From Clostridia bacterium (GTDB taxonomy: Bacteria > Bacillota > Clostridia > Oscillospirales > Acutalibacteraceae): a stretch of 42,421 nt of DNA. The stretch spans positions 1-42,421 of the forward strand of contig JAUNLX010000010.1 of NCBI GenBank assembly GCA_030532035.1, written 5' to 3'. Below are positions 25,145 through 34,190 of this stretch, piece by piece (positions within the stretch are counted from its first letter, which is position 1; each line of letters begins with the position of its first letter). A program made the translations under genes and the position numbers. Under the pieces are notes generated by a model, which did no database searches, had not been told where the DNA came from, and worked only from the letters and a program-made list of their open reading frames with translations.

Positions 25145-26168
25145 TGCAATAGTTGGAGAATTTAATATAAGAGCTGATGCAAATGAAAGTTTTATAAATC
25201 CTTTAGAAGAATTTAAGGAAGAAGCAAAATCTATTTTTGAAGAAATTCAATTTAATAGATACCCCAATCCGAGTTATCAGAATTTAATAAAAGCTTTTTC
25301 CAATTATATAAAACTTCCTGAAAAAAATATTGTATCTTTCAATGGTTCTGATGAGTCTTTATTTGTTTTGATAAATGCTTTGACGGAAAATAATGATCGG
25401 GTTATGTGCTTTTCGCCTGATTTTTCAATGTATCGAATTTATTTTGAGGAAAACAAAAACAATATAACCGATTTGCCGAAAAAAGACGGACTATATATAA
25501 ATTTTGAAAAAGCCTTAGAAACAATAGAAAAAGAAAAAATAAAACTCTGCCTTTTTTCTAATCCTTGCAATCCTACCTCTGTTGGCGTTCTTAGAGATGA
25601 AGTTTTAGATTTTGTGAAAAAAGCTGATAAATTAAATTGTTTCGTGGTTGTTGATGAAGCATATATGGATTTTTGGAATCAGAGTATAATTGACAAAATA
25701 AATGAATTTGAAAATTTAATTGTACTTAAAACTTGTTCAAAAGCTTTGGGACTTGCGGGAATAAGAGTTGGTTTTTTAATTTCAAATGAAAAAATTGCAG
25801 ATAAAATGCGTGAATTTAAATCGCCATATAATATAAGTGTTCCAGATGAAAAATTAGCTACTTTGATTTTAGAACATCCCAAATTTATAGAAAAAATGAT
25901 AGCCAAAATACAAAAATCTAAAAATAACTTGTTTGAAGAGCTAAAATCATTAGAGACAAAAGATTTTATTGTTATAAATTCAAATACAAATTTTGTATAT
26001 ATAAAGACGAGTAAAGCAAAGCAAATAGATGATTTTTTGCGTAAAAATAGTATTTCAATAAGGCGATTTGAAAATACGCTCAGAATTACTTGTTGTAAAA
26101 AAGAAGACAATCTTGAAATAATATCAAAAATAAAAGAATTTTTAGGAGAGAACAATGAGAAAAGCTGA
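25134..26168 (+). CDS. hisC: Histidinol-phosphate aminotransferase
   Basis: 344 residues, fold-type I PLP enzyme that transfers an amino group from glutamate to imidazole-acetol phosphate. The N-terminal IRADANESF matches the HisC opening, NPCNPTS and VVDEAYMDF follow, and the PLP lysine lies in LKTCSKALGLAGIRVGF. GAGGATAG precedes the ATG, which overlaps hisD; the end overlaps hisB by 14 bases. Confidence 0.94.
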   Translation: MKYDAIVGEFNIRADANESFINPLEEFKEEAKSIFEEIQFNRYPNPSYQNLIKAFSNYIKLPEKNIVSFNGSDESLFVLINALTENNDRVMCFSPDFSMYRIYFEENKNNITDLPKKDGLYINFEKALETIEKEKIKLCLFSNPCNPTSVGVLRDEVLDFVKKADKLNCFVVVDEAYMDFWNQSIIDKINEFENLIVLKTCSKALGLAGIRVGFLISNEKIADKMREFKSPYNISVPDEKLATLILEHPKFIEKMIAKIQKSKNNLFEELKSLETKDFIVINSNTNFVYIKTSKAKQIDDFLRKNSISIRRFENTLRITCCKKEDNLEIISKIKEFLGENNEKS

Positions 26169-26727
26169 AATTGAGAGAAAGACAAAGGAAACTGATATAA
26201 AACTCACTTTGAATCTTGATTCTACGGAGGTTCAAATAAATACGGGAATAGGTTTTTTTGATCATATGTTGACTGCTTTTGCTTTTCATGGAGGATTCTC
26301 TCTTTTGCTTGATGTAAAAGGTGATTTAGAGGTCGACGCTCATCATACAGTAGAAGATGTTGGAATCTGTTTGGGTCAAGCTTTCAAACAGGCTCTCTCA
26401 GACAAAAAGGGCATTGAGCGTTTTGGAGAAGCCTTTATTCCTATGGATGACGCTCTTGCTCGTTGTGTTTTAGATATAAGCCGTCCATATTTAAATTATG
26501 ATGTAATTTATTCTCAAGAAAAATGTGGAGATTTTGAAATTTGCCTTGTGGAAGAATTTTTCAGAGCTCTCTGTATGAATGCAGAAATTACAATGCACCT
26601 TGCTATTTTATATGGCTCAAATGCACATCATGAAGCGGAAGCTTTATTTAAGAGCAGTGCGAGAGCTCTAAAGCAGGCAATTAAAATAACTTCAAATAAA
26701 ATGAATTCATCAAAAGGTGTTTTATGA
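26155..26727 (+). CDS. hisB: Imidazoleglycerol-phosphate dehydratase
   Basis: 190 residues, the single-domain IGPD form; the N-terminal histidinol-phosphatase domain of the enteric fusion is absent. The Mn-binding histidine pairs are seen in GFFDHMLTAFAFHGGF, DAHHTVEDVGI and NAHHEAEALFK. AGGAG is upstream of the ATG. It overlaps hisA by four bases (ATGA), leaving no room for hisH, which often lies at this point in related operons. Confidence 0.95.
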   Translation: MRKAEIERKTKETDIKLTLNLDSTEVQINTGIGFFDHMLTAFAFHGGFSLLLDVKGDLEVDAHHTVEDVGICLGQAFKQALSDKKGIERFGEAFIPMDDALARCVLDISRPYLNYDVIYSQEKCGDFEICLVEEFFRALCMNAEITMHLAILYGSNAHHEAEALFKSSARALKQAIKITSNKMNSSKGVL

Positions 26728-27449
26728 AACCTATAATTTTACCAGCTATAGATATTAAAGACGGAAATTGCGTAAGACTTGTTAAAGGAGACTTTAATAC
26801 AGTAACAAAAGTTTTTTCTTCTCCAATTGATAGTGCAGAAAATTTCAGTTCTTGTGGTGCCAAAAATTTACATATTGTAGATTTAGACGCATCTTTAACT
26901 GGCAAGCCTGAAAATGCTGATATTATTTTGCAAATAAAGGAAAAAACTGGACTTGAAATTGAGGTCGGTGGTGGCATTAGAGATATTGATACTGTTAAAT
27001 ATTACTTGAAAAATGGTATAGATCGTGTGATTTTGGGAACAGCAGCAGTTGAGAACAGAAATTTTTTAATTGAGGCAATAAATTTATATCCCGATAAAAT
27101 AGCAGTTGGCATTGATTCTGAAAATGGATTTGTAAAAACTAAGGGCTGGACAAAATCTACAAATTTAAATTATCTTGATTTTGCCAAAGAACTTGAAAAT
27201 CTTGGAGTTCAAACGGTAATTTTTACAGATATATCAAAAGACGGAACCTTGTCAGGTCCCAATTTCGAACAATTAAAAAATTTGAAATATGCCTGTGATT
27301 TGCAAATCATAGCAAGTGGTGGAGTTAAAGATATAGAAGACATTAAAAATCTGAAAAATTTAGGCGTTTATGGGGTAATTTGTGGAAAATCTCTGTATCA
27401 GGGAACATTAAATCTTAAGGAGGCGCTTGCTGTTGCAACAGAATCTTGA
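26724..27449 (+). CDS. hisA: ProFAR isomerase HisA
   Basis: 241 residues, a (beta/alpha)8 barrel that isomerises ProFAR to PRFAR. HisA, and not HisF, is indicated by [17 protein letters not shown] (8-24 area) with the catalytic Asp, VGGGIRD, the second catalytic Asp in [14 protein letters not shown], and IASGGV. It overlaps hisB upstream and hisI downstream, with no hisF between. Confidence 0.95.
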   Translation: MKPIILPAIDIKDGNCVRLVKGDFNTVTKVFSSPIDSAENFSSCGAKNLHIVDLDASLTGKPENADIILQIKEKTGLEIEVGGGIRDIDTVKYYLKNGIDRVILGTAAVENRNFLIEAINLYPDKIAVGIDSENGFVKTKGWTKSTNLNYLDFAKELENLGVQTVIFTDISKDGTLSGPNFEQLKNLKYACDLQIIASGGVKDIEDIKNLKNLGVYGVICGKSLYQGTLNLKEALAVATES

Positions 27450-27759
27450 TAAATATTTTGAAAAGTCAGAATTAATTCCTGCCATAGTATATGAAGATAA
27501 AACAAAAGAAGTTTTAATGTTGGCATATATGAATAGAGAATCATTAAAATTGAGTTTTGAAACAGGATATACTCATTTTTATAGTCGCTCAAGAAAGTGT
27601 CTTTGGAAAAAAGGTGAAACTTCTGGACATATTCAAAAAATTATAAAAATTATGGCAGATTGCGATAATGATACTTTACTAATTTATGTAGAACAGACCG
27701 GTCCTGCTTGCCATACAGGAAATCACAGCTGTTTTTTCAATAAAATTTGGGAGGAATAG
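27433..27759 (+). CDS. hisI: Phosphoribosyl-AMP cyclohydrolase
   Basis: 108 residues, the separate HisI domain that opens the adenine ring of PR-AMP. Motifs: [37 protein letters not shown], metal-binding CDNDTLL and [12 protein letters not shown] with the conserved Cys and Asp residues. The start is a TTG; 27433 is preferred because AAGGAGG (27417-27423) lies nine bases upstream, while the TTG at 27427 is too close. It overlaps hisA by 17 bases. HisE follows directly as a separate gene. Confidence 0.93.
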   Translation: MQQNLDKYFEKSELIPAIVYEDKTKEVLMLAYMNRESLKLSFETGYTHFYSRSRKCLWKKGETSGHIQKIIKIMADCDNDTLLIYVEQTGPACHTGNHSCFFNKIWEE

Positions 27760-28086
27760 ATGGACAATATAATAAAAGAATTGCTAAAAGTCATAGAAGA
27801 TAGACAAAAAAATCCTTTAGAAAAATCATATACCTGTTATCTGTTAGATGAGGGGACAGATAAAATTTTAAAGAAAATTGGAGAAGAGTGTTCTGAAACA
27901 ATTATTGCAGTAAAAAATAAAGATAAAGTTGAAATTGTAAATGAAATCTGCGATTTGATTTATCATTTACTTGTTATGACGGTAAATGAAGAAATAGATA
28001 TAGAAGATATAGAAGAGGAACTTAAAAACAGAACTCAGAAACAGAAAAATCTTAAGAATTTTCATCAAACCGATAAAAATAGCTAA
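27760..28086 (+). CDS. hisE: Phosphoribosyl-ATP pyrophosphatase
   Basis: 108 residues, MazG-like helical fold, removing pyrophosphate from PR-ATP, the step before HisI. The metal-binding KKIGEECSETIIAVKN and ICDLIYHLLVM segments match the family. It abuts hisI exactly, with GGGAGG upstream, and is the last gene before the operon terminator at 28135-28168. Confidence 0.94.
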   Translation: MDNIIKELLKVIEDRQKNPLEKSYTCYLLDEGTDKILKKIGEECSETIIAVKNKDKVEIVNEICDLIYHLLVMTVNEEIDIEDIEEELKNRTQKQKNLKNFHQTDKNS

Positions 28087-28132
28087 ATGCGAAATTCAAA
28101 AATTTAATTTTTATCACTAAAATAAATATATA

Positions 28133-28170
28133 AAAAAGGACTGAGACGATTTTTCGCCACAGTCCTTTAA
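28133..28170. terminator. Bidirectional terminator at the end of the his operon
   Basis: AAAGGACTG (28135-28143) pairs with CAGTCCTTT (28160-28168) around an inner small hairpin (CGA/TCG). It is flanked by A-rich and T-rich sequence and serves both hisE and the convergent gene ending at 28180. Confidence 0.85.
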
Positions 28171-28179
28171 ATATAAATT

Positions 28180-28476
28180 TTATCTTATTTTTTTCATATA
28201 TTCAGCTTTGAAATCTCCAGGATAAGCCTTTCTTTTTTCGTTTGTCAGAGGATCTTCATAGGCAAATACGCTTTCACATTTTGGGCAAATCAAGATATTT
28301 TCATTTTTGAAAGCTTTTAATGAAAATCCATATAAAGACATTCCCGTTTTAATATTTAATCGGAAAAAATGAACAGATTCATTACAGGAGGGGCAATCTA
28401 TTAAAACTGTCTTACCCTGTAATTCAGCCTTTGTTTTATCTAATTTCATATCTTTTAAAATAAAATCTGCAATCAT
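28180..28476 (-). CDS. Small zinc-ribbon protein (unknown function)
   Basis: 98 residues. Two CxxC knuckles, CPSC near residue 28-31 and CPKC near 64-67, about 33 residues apart, suggest one zinc ribbon. No signal peptide or membrane segment. The spacing between the knuckles is occupied by a hydrophobic, Phe-rich stretch. GGTAAAAA precedes the ATG. Family not recognised. Convergent with hisE and divergent from the downstream PLP-enzyme operon; the 185-bp gap to that gene contains only its promoter. Confidence 0.7.
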   Translation of the reverse strand: MIADFILKDMKLDKTKAELQGKTVLIDCPSCNESVHFFRLNIKTGMSLYGFSLKAFKNENILICPKCESVFAYEDPLTNEKRKAYPGDFKAEYMKKIR

Positions 28477-28600
28477 TTTTTACCTTTCTAAATTTCTAAT
28501 CATTTGCCCTATTAATATTTGATCAATATCTAATGTGAATATTTTATCAATTTTACTAAATTTAATCAAGGCTTGCTAACAAATATCATAAATGGAAAAG

Positions 28601-28629
28601 TTCAATTATTCTTGTTAATGTGTTAAAAT
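28601..28629 (+). promoter_or_regulatory. Promoter of the methionine gamma-lyase-like operon
   Basis: TTCAAT (28601-28606), 17 bp, TAAAAT (28624-28629). The predicted start point near 28636 lies downstream of the GTG at 28620, which argues for the TTG start at 28662. Confidence 0.55.
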
Positions 28630-28661
28630 GCTTGCGTGATTATCAGCAAAGGACGGATATT

Positions 28662-29918
28662 TTGGATAACATTTTTAATATAGATAGAGAAATCTTAAAA
28701 CTTTCAAAAGTTGCCGAAGAAAAAATCAAAGATCAGTTTATTGAAATAGAGAGAATACAAGAAATAAATTCTCAAAAAGTTCTCGCTGCTTTTATAAAAA
28801 ATAAGGTCGGAGAAAGACACTTACATGGAACAACGGGATATGGTTATAACGATGAGGGCAGAGATGTTATAGACGCCATATATGCAGATACTTTTGGAGC
28901 TCAAGACGCCTTAGTGCGACATAGTTTTGCAAGTGGAACTCATACATTGACAGTTGCTCTATTCGGTATTTTAAGACCGGGGGACAGCGTTTTGTGCATT
29001 ACTGGAACGCCCTATGACACCTTAAGAGGAGTGATAAAGTCTGACACAGATACGGGCTCTCTAAATGATTTTAATATAAATTTTGATACAGTTGATTTGA
29101 AAGCGGACGATAGCTTCAATGAAGATAAAATCTTTGAAAAACTAAATAAAAAAAAATATTCGCTTATTTACATACAGCGTTCGAGTGGATATGAAAATAG
29201 GCTTGCCTTTTCTTGTGAGCAAATCGGAGACATAGTTCAAAAGATTAAAAGTCTTTATGAAATAAATGTTATGGTAGATAATTGTTACGGCGAATTTGTA
29301 CAAGATAAGGAGCCAACACAAGTAGGCGCCGATTTGATTGTCGGTTCACTTATTAAAAATCCTGGCGGAGTGATTGCAAAAGGTGGCGGATATATCGCTG
29401 GTAGACGAGATTTAGTGGAAAAATGCTCTTTTAGACAAACTGCTCCCAAAGTTGGTAAAGAAGTCGGGGCTACTTTTGACGAAAATAGAAATTTACTTTT
29501 AGGTTTTTATCTTGCTCCGAGAATAACTGCTGAAGCGATGAAATCTGCTATATTTACTTCTGCTTTATTTGATTTGATGAATTACGAAGTTTCGCCGTTA
29601 CCAACAGTTAAAAGATATGATATAATACAGAGGGTAAATTTGAAAAAACCTGAGAATCTTGAAAAATTTTGTCAGGGACTTCAAAGTGGTTTGCCCATAG
29701 ATTCTTATGTTGTTCCTTATCCTTGGGAAATGCCGGGATATGATAATAAAGTTATTATGGCAGCAGGCGGGTTTACAGCAGGTTCTTCAATAGAACTGTC
29801 TGCCGATGGGCCGATGAGAGAGCCATATACCGCTTATTTACAGGGTGGGATAGATTTTTCCACATCAAAAATTGCTATAATGTCAGCTGCTACGGAGGTT
29901 TATAGAAATGAAAGATAA
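28662..29918 (+). CDS. Methionine gamma-lyase family PLP enzyme ("aluminium resistance" family)
   Basis: 418 residues from the TTG at 28662, which has AAAGGA upstream; a GTG at 28620 would lie before the predicted transcription start. The family (PF06838) is a fold-type I PLP enzyme, related to cystathionine gamma-synthase/lyase proteins and historically named aluminium resistance protein; its real substrate is uncertain. Evidence: GTTGYGYNDEGRD, VRHSFASGTHTL, VDNCYGEF (Asp to the PLP pyridine nitrogen) and the PLP lysine in VGSLIKNPGGV, followed by GGGYIAG. It overlaps the next gene by 11 bases. Confidence 0.88.
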   Translation: MDNIFNIDREILKLSKVAEEKIKDQFIEIERIQEINSQKVLAAFIKNKVGERHLHGTTGYGYNDEGRDVIDAIYADTFGAQDALVRHSFASGTHTLTVALFGILRPGDSVLCITGTPYDTLRGVIKSDTDTGSLNDFNINFDTVDLKADDSFNEDKIFEKLNKKKYSLIYIQRSSGYENRLAFSCEQIGDIVQKIKSLYEINVMVDNCYGEFVQDKEPTQVGADLIVGSLIKNPGGVIAKGGGYIAGRRDLVEKCSFRQTAPKVGKEVGATFDENRNLLLGFYLAPRITAEAMKSAIFTSALFDLMNYEVSPLPTVKRYDIIQRVNLKKPENLEKFCQGLQSGLPIDSYVVPYPWEMPGYDNKVIMAAGGFTAGSSIELSADGPMREPYTAYLQGGIDFSTSKIAIMSAATEVYRNER

Positions 29919-31410
29919 ACTCAAAAAATTAAAGAGTGGAACAGATTTTCGAGGAAATGCTATTGAAACCGATGGAATACTTGATTTTACAGATGAGGTC
30001 TGTGCTCATATTGCATACGGTTTTGCTTCATTTTTGAGAAACAAAATAACAAATAATGAAAATCTTACCATCGCCGTAGGACATGATTGTCGTATTTCAG
30101 CAGAGCGACTAAAAAATTCTTTTATAGAAGCAATTTTAGAAGAGGGAATCAATGTAATAGATGTTGGTTTGGCATCTACTCCCGCAATGTTTATGACCAC
30201 AGTGAATTTTAATTGTGATGGTGCAGTTTCTATAACTGCTTCTCATCATCCTTTCAATAAAAATGGATTTAAATTTTTCACTGGCAAAGGCGGGCTGGAT
30301 TCACCAGACCTTGATTTTATAATAGAAAATAGCGATAAAACAGAAAATATCGAAAAAAAAGGCGAACTCGATAATGCAAATTATATGAAAATTTATGCAG
30401 AAAATTTACGAGAAATGATTTGCAAGCAGGTAAATGCCGATGATTATTTACGCCCACTTCGAGATTTCAAAATAGCAGTTGATGCAGGTAATGGCGTTGG
30501 TGGATTTTATGCAAAAAAAGTTCTTGAGCCTTTAGGTGCCGATGTATCGGGCTCTGTTTATCTTGAACCTGATGGAACTTTTCCCAACCATATGCCAAAT
30601 CCTGAAGATGAAAAAGCTATGGAGTCATTAAAAAAAGCGGTCTTAGAAAGTGGTTCAGATTTAGGTGTAATTTTTGATACAGATGTTGACAGAGCGGCCT
30701 GCGTATTTTCTGACGGAAAAGAAATAAATAAAAATGCGCTCATTGCCTTGATGTCATCAATTGTTTTGAAAGATTCTCCTGGTGCAACAATAGTAACTGA
30801 CAGCGTTACCTCCGATGAATTAAAAATTTTTATTGAAAGTCTTGGAGGAAAGCACCATAGATTTAAGCGTGGATATAAAAATGTGATAAATGAAGCAAAG
30901 CGTTTGAATTATTTTGAGAGTATAGATTCTCCGCTTGCGATTGAAACTTCTGGACATGCCGCTATGAGAGAAAATTATTTTCTGGATGATGGCGCATATC
31001 TAATTACTAAAATAATAATTGAAGCAGCATTACTGAAAAAAGAGGGTAAAACCTTGATGACTCTACTTCAAGGATTTACAGAACCTGAATTTGCAAGAGA
31101 AGCCAGAATTAAAATTAATAAAGAAGATTTCAAAGATTATGGAAATTCGATTATTTCCGAACTTGAGGATTATTGTAATCAAACGCCGGAAAAAACTATC
31201 GTAGCTAAAGATAGTCATGAAGGCGTTCGAGTAAGTTGCCCGAGCCAACAGGGTTGGTTTTTGCTCAGACTCTCAGTTCACGATCCGATTTTACCGTTAA
31301 ATATAGAGGGGCATAGCGAAGACGGTATTAAAAATATGGCGAAATTTGTCTTTGAATTTTTGAATAAATACGAAGATTTAAATTTGAACAAACTTTTGGA
31401 GCTGGTGTGA
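29908..31410 (+). CDS. Phosphoglucomutase/phosphomannomutase family protein
   Basis: 500 residues, alpha-D-phosphohexomutase superfamily. The phosphoserine loop is TASHHPFNKNGFK, the magnesium loop DTDVDRAA, and the sugar loop ETSGHAAMREN; the C-terminal phosphate-binding part contains EGVRVSC. Sugar specificity (glucose, mannose or other) is not determined by eye. GGAGG precedes the ATG, which overlaps the upstream lyase gene, so the two are cotranscribed; apt follows after three bases. Confidence 0.9.
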   Translation: MKDKLKKLKSGTDFRGNAIETDGILDFTDEVCAHIAYGFASFLRNKITNNENLTIAVGHDCRISAERLKNSFIEAILEEGINVIDVGLASTPAMFMTTVNFNCDGAVSITASHHPFNKNGFKFFTGKGGLDSPDLDFIIENSDKTENIEKKGELDNANYMKIYAENLREMICKQVNADDYLRPLRDFKIAVDAGNGVGGFYAKKVLEPLGADVSGSVYLEPDGTFPNHMPNPEDEKAMESLKKAVLESGSDLGVIFDTDVDRAACVFSDGKEINKNALIALMSSIVLKDSPGATIVTDSVTSDELKIFIESLGGKHHRFKRGYKNVINEAKRLNYFESIDSPLAIETSGHAAMRENYFLDDGAYLITKIIIEAALLKKEGKTLMTLLQGFTEPEFAREARIKINKEDFKDYGNSIISELEDYCNQTPEKTIVAKDSHEGVRVSCPSQQGWFLLRLSVHDPILPLNIEGHSEDGIKNMAKFVFEFLNKYEDLNLNKLLELV

Positions 31411-31413
31411 GAT

Positions 31414-31941
31414 ATGAAAAAAGATATTAAAGAATATATAAGAACGATTCCTGATTTTCCTGAAAAGGGAATTATGTTCAGAGATATAACTTCTGTTTTG
31501 AATGACGCAGACGGGCTTCGTCTTGCCATTGACCTTATGGAAGAAAAGGCCAAAAAATACGATTTTGATTTAATTGTTGGTCCTGAAAGTAGAGGTTTTA
31601 TTTTTGGCGTGCCAATAGCATATAATTTATATAAGCCTTTTGCTCCGGTAAGAAAAAAAGGTAAGTTGCCTTCTGAAACCGTTTCGGTTGAATATGATCT
31701 TGAATATGGAACAGCTGTATTAGAAATGCACAAAGACGCTATAAAAAAGGGACAAAAAGTTCTTATAGTAGACGATCTTATGGCAACCGGTGGTACAATA
31801 GAAGCCATCACAAAGCTTGTTGAAAGCTTGGGTGGAGAAGTTGTCGCAGGAATTTTCTTAATTGAACTCAAAGGATTAAAGGGAAGAGAAAAATTTAAAA
31901 ATTTTCCAGTAGAGACAATCATATCTTACGAGGGAAAATAG
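31414..31941 (+). CDS. apt: Adenine phosphoribosyltransferase
   Basis: 175 residues, normal length. Salvages adenine with PRPP to AMP. Motifs: IRTIPDFPEKGIMFRDIT at the N-terminus, the VGPESRGFIFG loop, the flexible loop KKGKLPSETVSVEYDLEYG and the PRPP site VLIVDDLMATGGT. Last gene of the operon, followed by a strong terminator. Confidence 0.97.
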   Translation: MKKDIKEYIRTIPDFPEKGIMFRDITSVLNDADGLRLAIDLMEEKAKKYDFDLIVGPESRGFIFGVPIAYNLYKPFAPVRKKGKLPSETVSVEYDLEYGTAVLEMHKDAIKKGQKVLIVDDLMATGGTIEAITKLVESLGGEVVAGIFLIELKGLKGREKFKNFPVETIISYEGK

Positions 31942-31955
31942 AATTTAATTTATTT

Positions 31956-31982
31956 AGACGGTGCGGGGCACCGTCTTTTTAT
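31956..31982 (+). terminator. Terminator after apt
   Basis: GACGGTGC (31957-31964) and GCACCGTC (31968-31975) with a GGG loop, then a T-run. Confidence 0.92.
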
Positions 31983-32030
31983 TTATAAGCATTTTTATTT
32001 AATATTTTTATAAAAGTAAAATTTTCTCAT

Positions 32031-32062
32031 TTAACCTACTTTTTACAGAAAGCGAATATAAA
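32031..32062 (+). promoter_or_regulatory. Possible Pho box and promoter of the surface phosphoesterase gene
   Basis: TTAACC (32031-32036) and TTTACA (32042-32047) are spaced 11 bp start to start, like the TTAACA-N5-TTAACA repeats bound by PhoP in Firmicutes. A TATAAA (32057-32062) follows 9 bp later with no -35 at normal spacing, as at activator-dependent pho promoters. Only two repeats are evident, so this is tentative. Confidence 0.4.
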
Positions 32063-32121
32063 CTCACAAATAGAATGATAAATTCGGAGTCGTAGGATAA
32101 ACAAAGATAAAAGGAGTATTT

Positions 32122-33696
32122 ATGAAAAAACATTTAGTTAAAGTGCTTACCGTTTGTGCAATCGTAATTGCATTGACCGTACAGCTATGTCTGTTTGTTT
32201 TTGCAGGTGGCGAAGGATTTGACCCCAAAACTTTGACTCTTCAACCTGGCGCAAACACTTCATCAGTAAATTTGAATTGGTATGCAGAGGGAACTGCTAC
32301 ACAGGGAAAAGTTGAATTCAAAGATGCAGACGGCAAAAAAATAACTGTTGACGCAAAATCTTCCGACACAGAATTCGGAGAAAAAGCTATGAAAGCAACA
32401 GTAAGCGGACTTAAAGCCGGAACAAATTACAAATACAAAGTTTCCAACGACAACGGCACAACTTGGTCCAAAGAATATTCTTTCAATGCACCAAAAGCAG
32501 GAAGCTTTAGATTTGCACTCGTTGGAGATCCACAAATTAAATATAAAAATGACGCTCATGGACTTCAAGCAAGTGATAGTGCAGCCTTTAGTTCAGACAA
32601 GACAGTTAAACAAGGTTGGGCTGATACAGTTAAGACCATACAGAGCAAGAATGTAAATTTCATTGCTTCAGTTGGAGATCAAGTTGACACTTCAACAAAA
32701 ACAGTGGAAGAAGAATATAACGGATTTTTTGCACCAGAGTTTTTCAGAAGCAATATCATTGCTCCAGCAGTTGGAAACCATGATAGACATCAAGGTTTTA
32801 TAAATCACTATAACTTACCAAATGAACAAGATGTAAGTGATTTAATTAAAATTGGTGTTACACCCGCAGCAAGTGAAGTAACAGCAAACAGAGGAAACTA
32901 TTTCTATAGATACAACAACGCTTTGTTTGTAGTTCTCAACGACTCTCCATATCCGGGCAATAAAGAAGAGGCAAAACCATATATAGATGCTTACAGAAGA
33001 ACTCTTGAAAAAGCAACAGCTGCTAACAAAGACGCTAAATGGATTTTTGTTCAACATCATAAATCTACAGCTTCAGTTGCACAACACGTTGCTGACAGAG
33101 ACATTCAATATTATGTTGAAGCAGGACTTGAAAATCTTTTTGATGAATTCAATGTAGATTTTGTTCTCGCAGGTCATGACCATGTTTATGCTCGCTCTTA
33201 TGTTATGAAGGGTGGAAAGAGAAACAGCAAACCCTTAAACGACTATAAAAATCCTGATGGAAGAATATATATGACAGTTAATACTGGTTCAGGACTTAAA
33301 TATTACGGAATATTCTCAAGCAAATTATATGTTAAAGATAATTCCGATTATCCCTATCTTGCAAACGGAAAAACTGGTTCTGAAGAATATATGAAAAAAG
33401 TATTCCCACTTTCAACTCACAAAGCAGAACAGACAAGACTTCCAGGATATTCCATAATTGAAGTAACGGAAAACAAAGTAACTTTCTCAACATATTCAAC
33501 ATATGATAATGTAGAGACAATGGGCGACGAAACACAAGCTACAGATGTGTTCAGTGTTTCAAAAGTTACAGATAAAGTTAGCACTCAAAAATCAGACAAA
33601 AAGAATCCTACAACAGGAATTACTCTTACCGGTGGAGCAATGATTATACTCAGCTTGCCAATTGGAGCTTTCATAATTAAAAAACGCAATAATTAA
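32122..33696 (+). CDS. Cell-wall-anchored purple-acid-phosphatase-like metallophosphoesterase
   Basis: 524 residues. A signal peptide (1-~29, ending VFAGG) is followed by a fibronectin-III-like N-terminal domain typical of purple acid phosphatases (about 32-125, GLKAGTNYKYKVS), then a calcineurin-like domain with the metal ligands in FALVGDPQIK, VGDQVD, VGNHDRH, VQHHKS and GHDHVYARS. The C-terminus carries a sortase signal: NPTTG (495-499), a hydrophobic helix (503-519) and KKR. So it is predicted to be attached to the peptidoglycan and to release phosphate from external organic phosphates. Codon choice is more regular than in its neighbours, consistent with high expression. GGAG precedes the ATG. 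Substrate unknown. Confidence 0.88.
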   Translation: MKKHLVKVLTVCAIVIALTVQLCLFVFAGGEGFDPKTLTLQPGANTSSVNLNWYAEGTATQGKVEFKDADGKKITVDAKSSDTEFGEKAMKATVSGLKAGTNYKYKVSNDNGTTWSKEYSFNAPKAGSFRFALVGDPQIKYKNDAHGLQASDSAAFSSDKTVKQGWADTVKTIQSKNVNFIASVGDQVDTSTKTVEEEYNGFFAPEFFRSNIIAPAVGNHDRHQGFINHYNLPNEQDVSDLIKIGVTPAASEVTANRGNYFYRYNNALFVVLNDSPYPGNKEEAKPYIDAYRRTLEKATAANKDAKWIFVQHHKSTASVAQHVADRDIQYYVEAGLENLFDEFNVDFVLAGHDHVYARSYVMKGGKRNSKPLNDYKNPDGRIYMTVNTGSGLKYYGIFSSKLYVKDNSDYPYLANGKTGSEEYMKKVFPLSTHKAEQTRLPGYSIIEVTENKVTFSTYSTYDNVETMGDETQATDVFSVSKVTDKVSTQKSDKKNPTTGITLTGGAMIILSLPIGAFIIKKRNN

Positions 33697-33715
33697 ACAA
33701 AACACAAAACATAAA

Positions 33716-33752
33716 AGCGAAGATGTTTCGAAAGATTCATCTTCGTTTTTTA
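33716..33752 (+). terminator. Terminator of the phosphoesterase gene
   Basis: CGAAGATG (33718-33725) pairs with CATCTTCG (33738-33745), followed by six Ts. Confidence 0.9.
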
Positions 33753-33810
33753 TATAAATATATGAATATTTTGATTTAACGGTATATCTAAGCACTAAGA
33801 GGGTTTATTT

Positions 33811-33839
33811 TTGACTTTTTACATTTTATAAAATACAAT
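33811..33839 (+). promoter_or_regulatory. Promoter of rnpB
   Basis: TTGACT (33811-33816), 17 bp, TACAAT (33834-33839). The start point near 33845 coincides with the mature 5' end of the RNA. Confidence 0.75.
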
Positions 33840-33845
33840 AATTAG

Positions 33846-34178
33846 GCGACCGATTTGGGCAGTTGCGTGCATATTTATGTATGAGGAAAGTCCGAGCTTC
33901 ACAGAGCAGGGTAACGGTTAACGACCGCCGAGGGCGACCTTAGGGAAAGTGCAACAGAAAATTACCGCCTGTTATTACAGGTAAGGGTGGAAAGGTGAGG
34001 TAAGAGCTCACCGTCACATGTGAGAGCATGTGGGCGTGTAAACCCTATCCGAAGCAACACCGACTTAAATGATTTGCTCGATCTATATTTAGACGGGTGG
34101 CTTGAGGTTTGCGGCAACGCAAATCCCAGATAGATGATTGCCTTAAATGACAGAACTCGGCTTACAGAATCGGTCGCA
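33846..34178 (+). ncRNA. rnpB: RNase P RNA, type A
   Basis: The catalytic RNA that removes 5' leaders from tRNA precursors. Conserved core segments are intact: GAGGAAAGTCCGAGCTTC (about 33882-33899), ACAGAGCAGGGTAAC, GGTAAGGGTGGAAAGGTG, the ACCGCC around 33963, and ACAGAACTCGGCTTACAG near the 3' end. P1 is formed by GCGACCGATT (33846-33855) with AATCGGTCGC (34168-34177). Length about 333 nt. The recD2 start follows only 13 bases after the 3' end with no terminator. Confidence 0.95.
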
Positions 34179-34190
34179 TAGGAGAATAAA

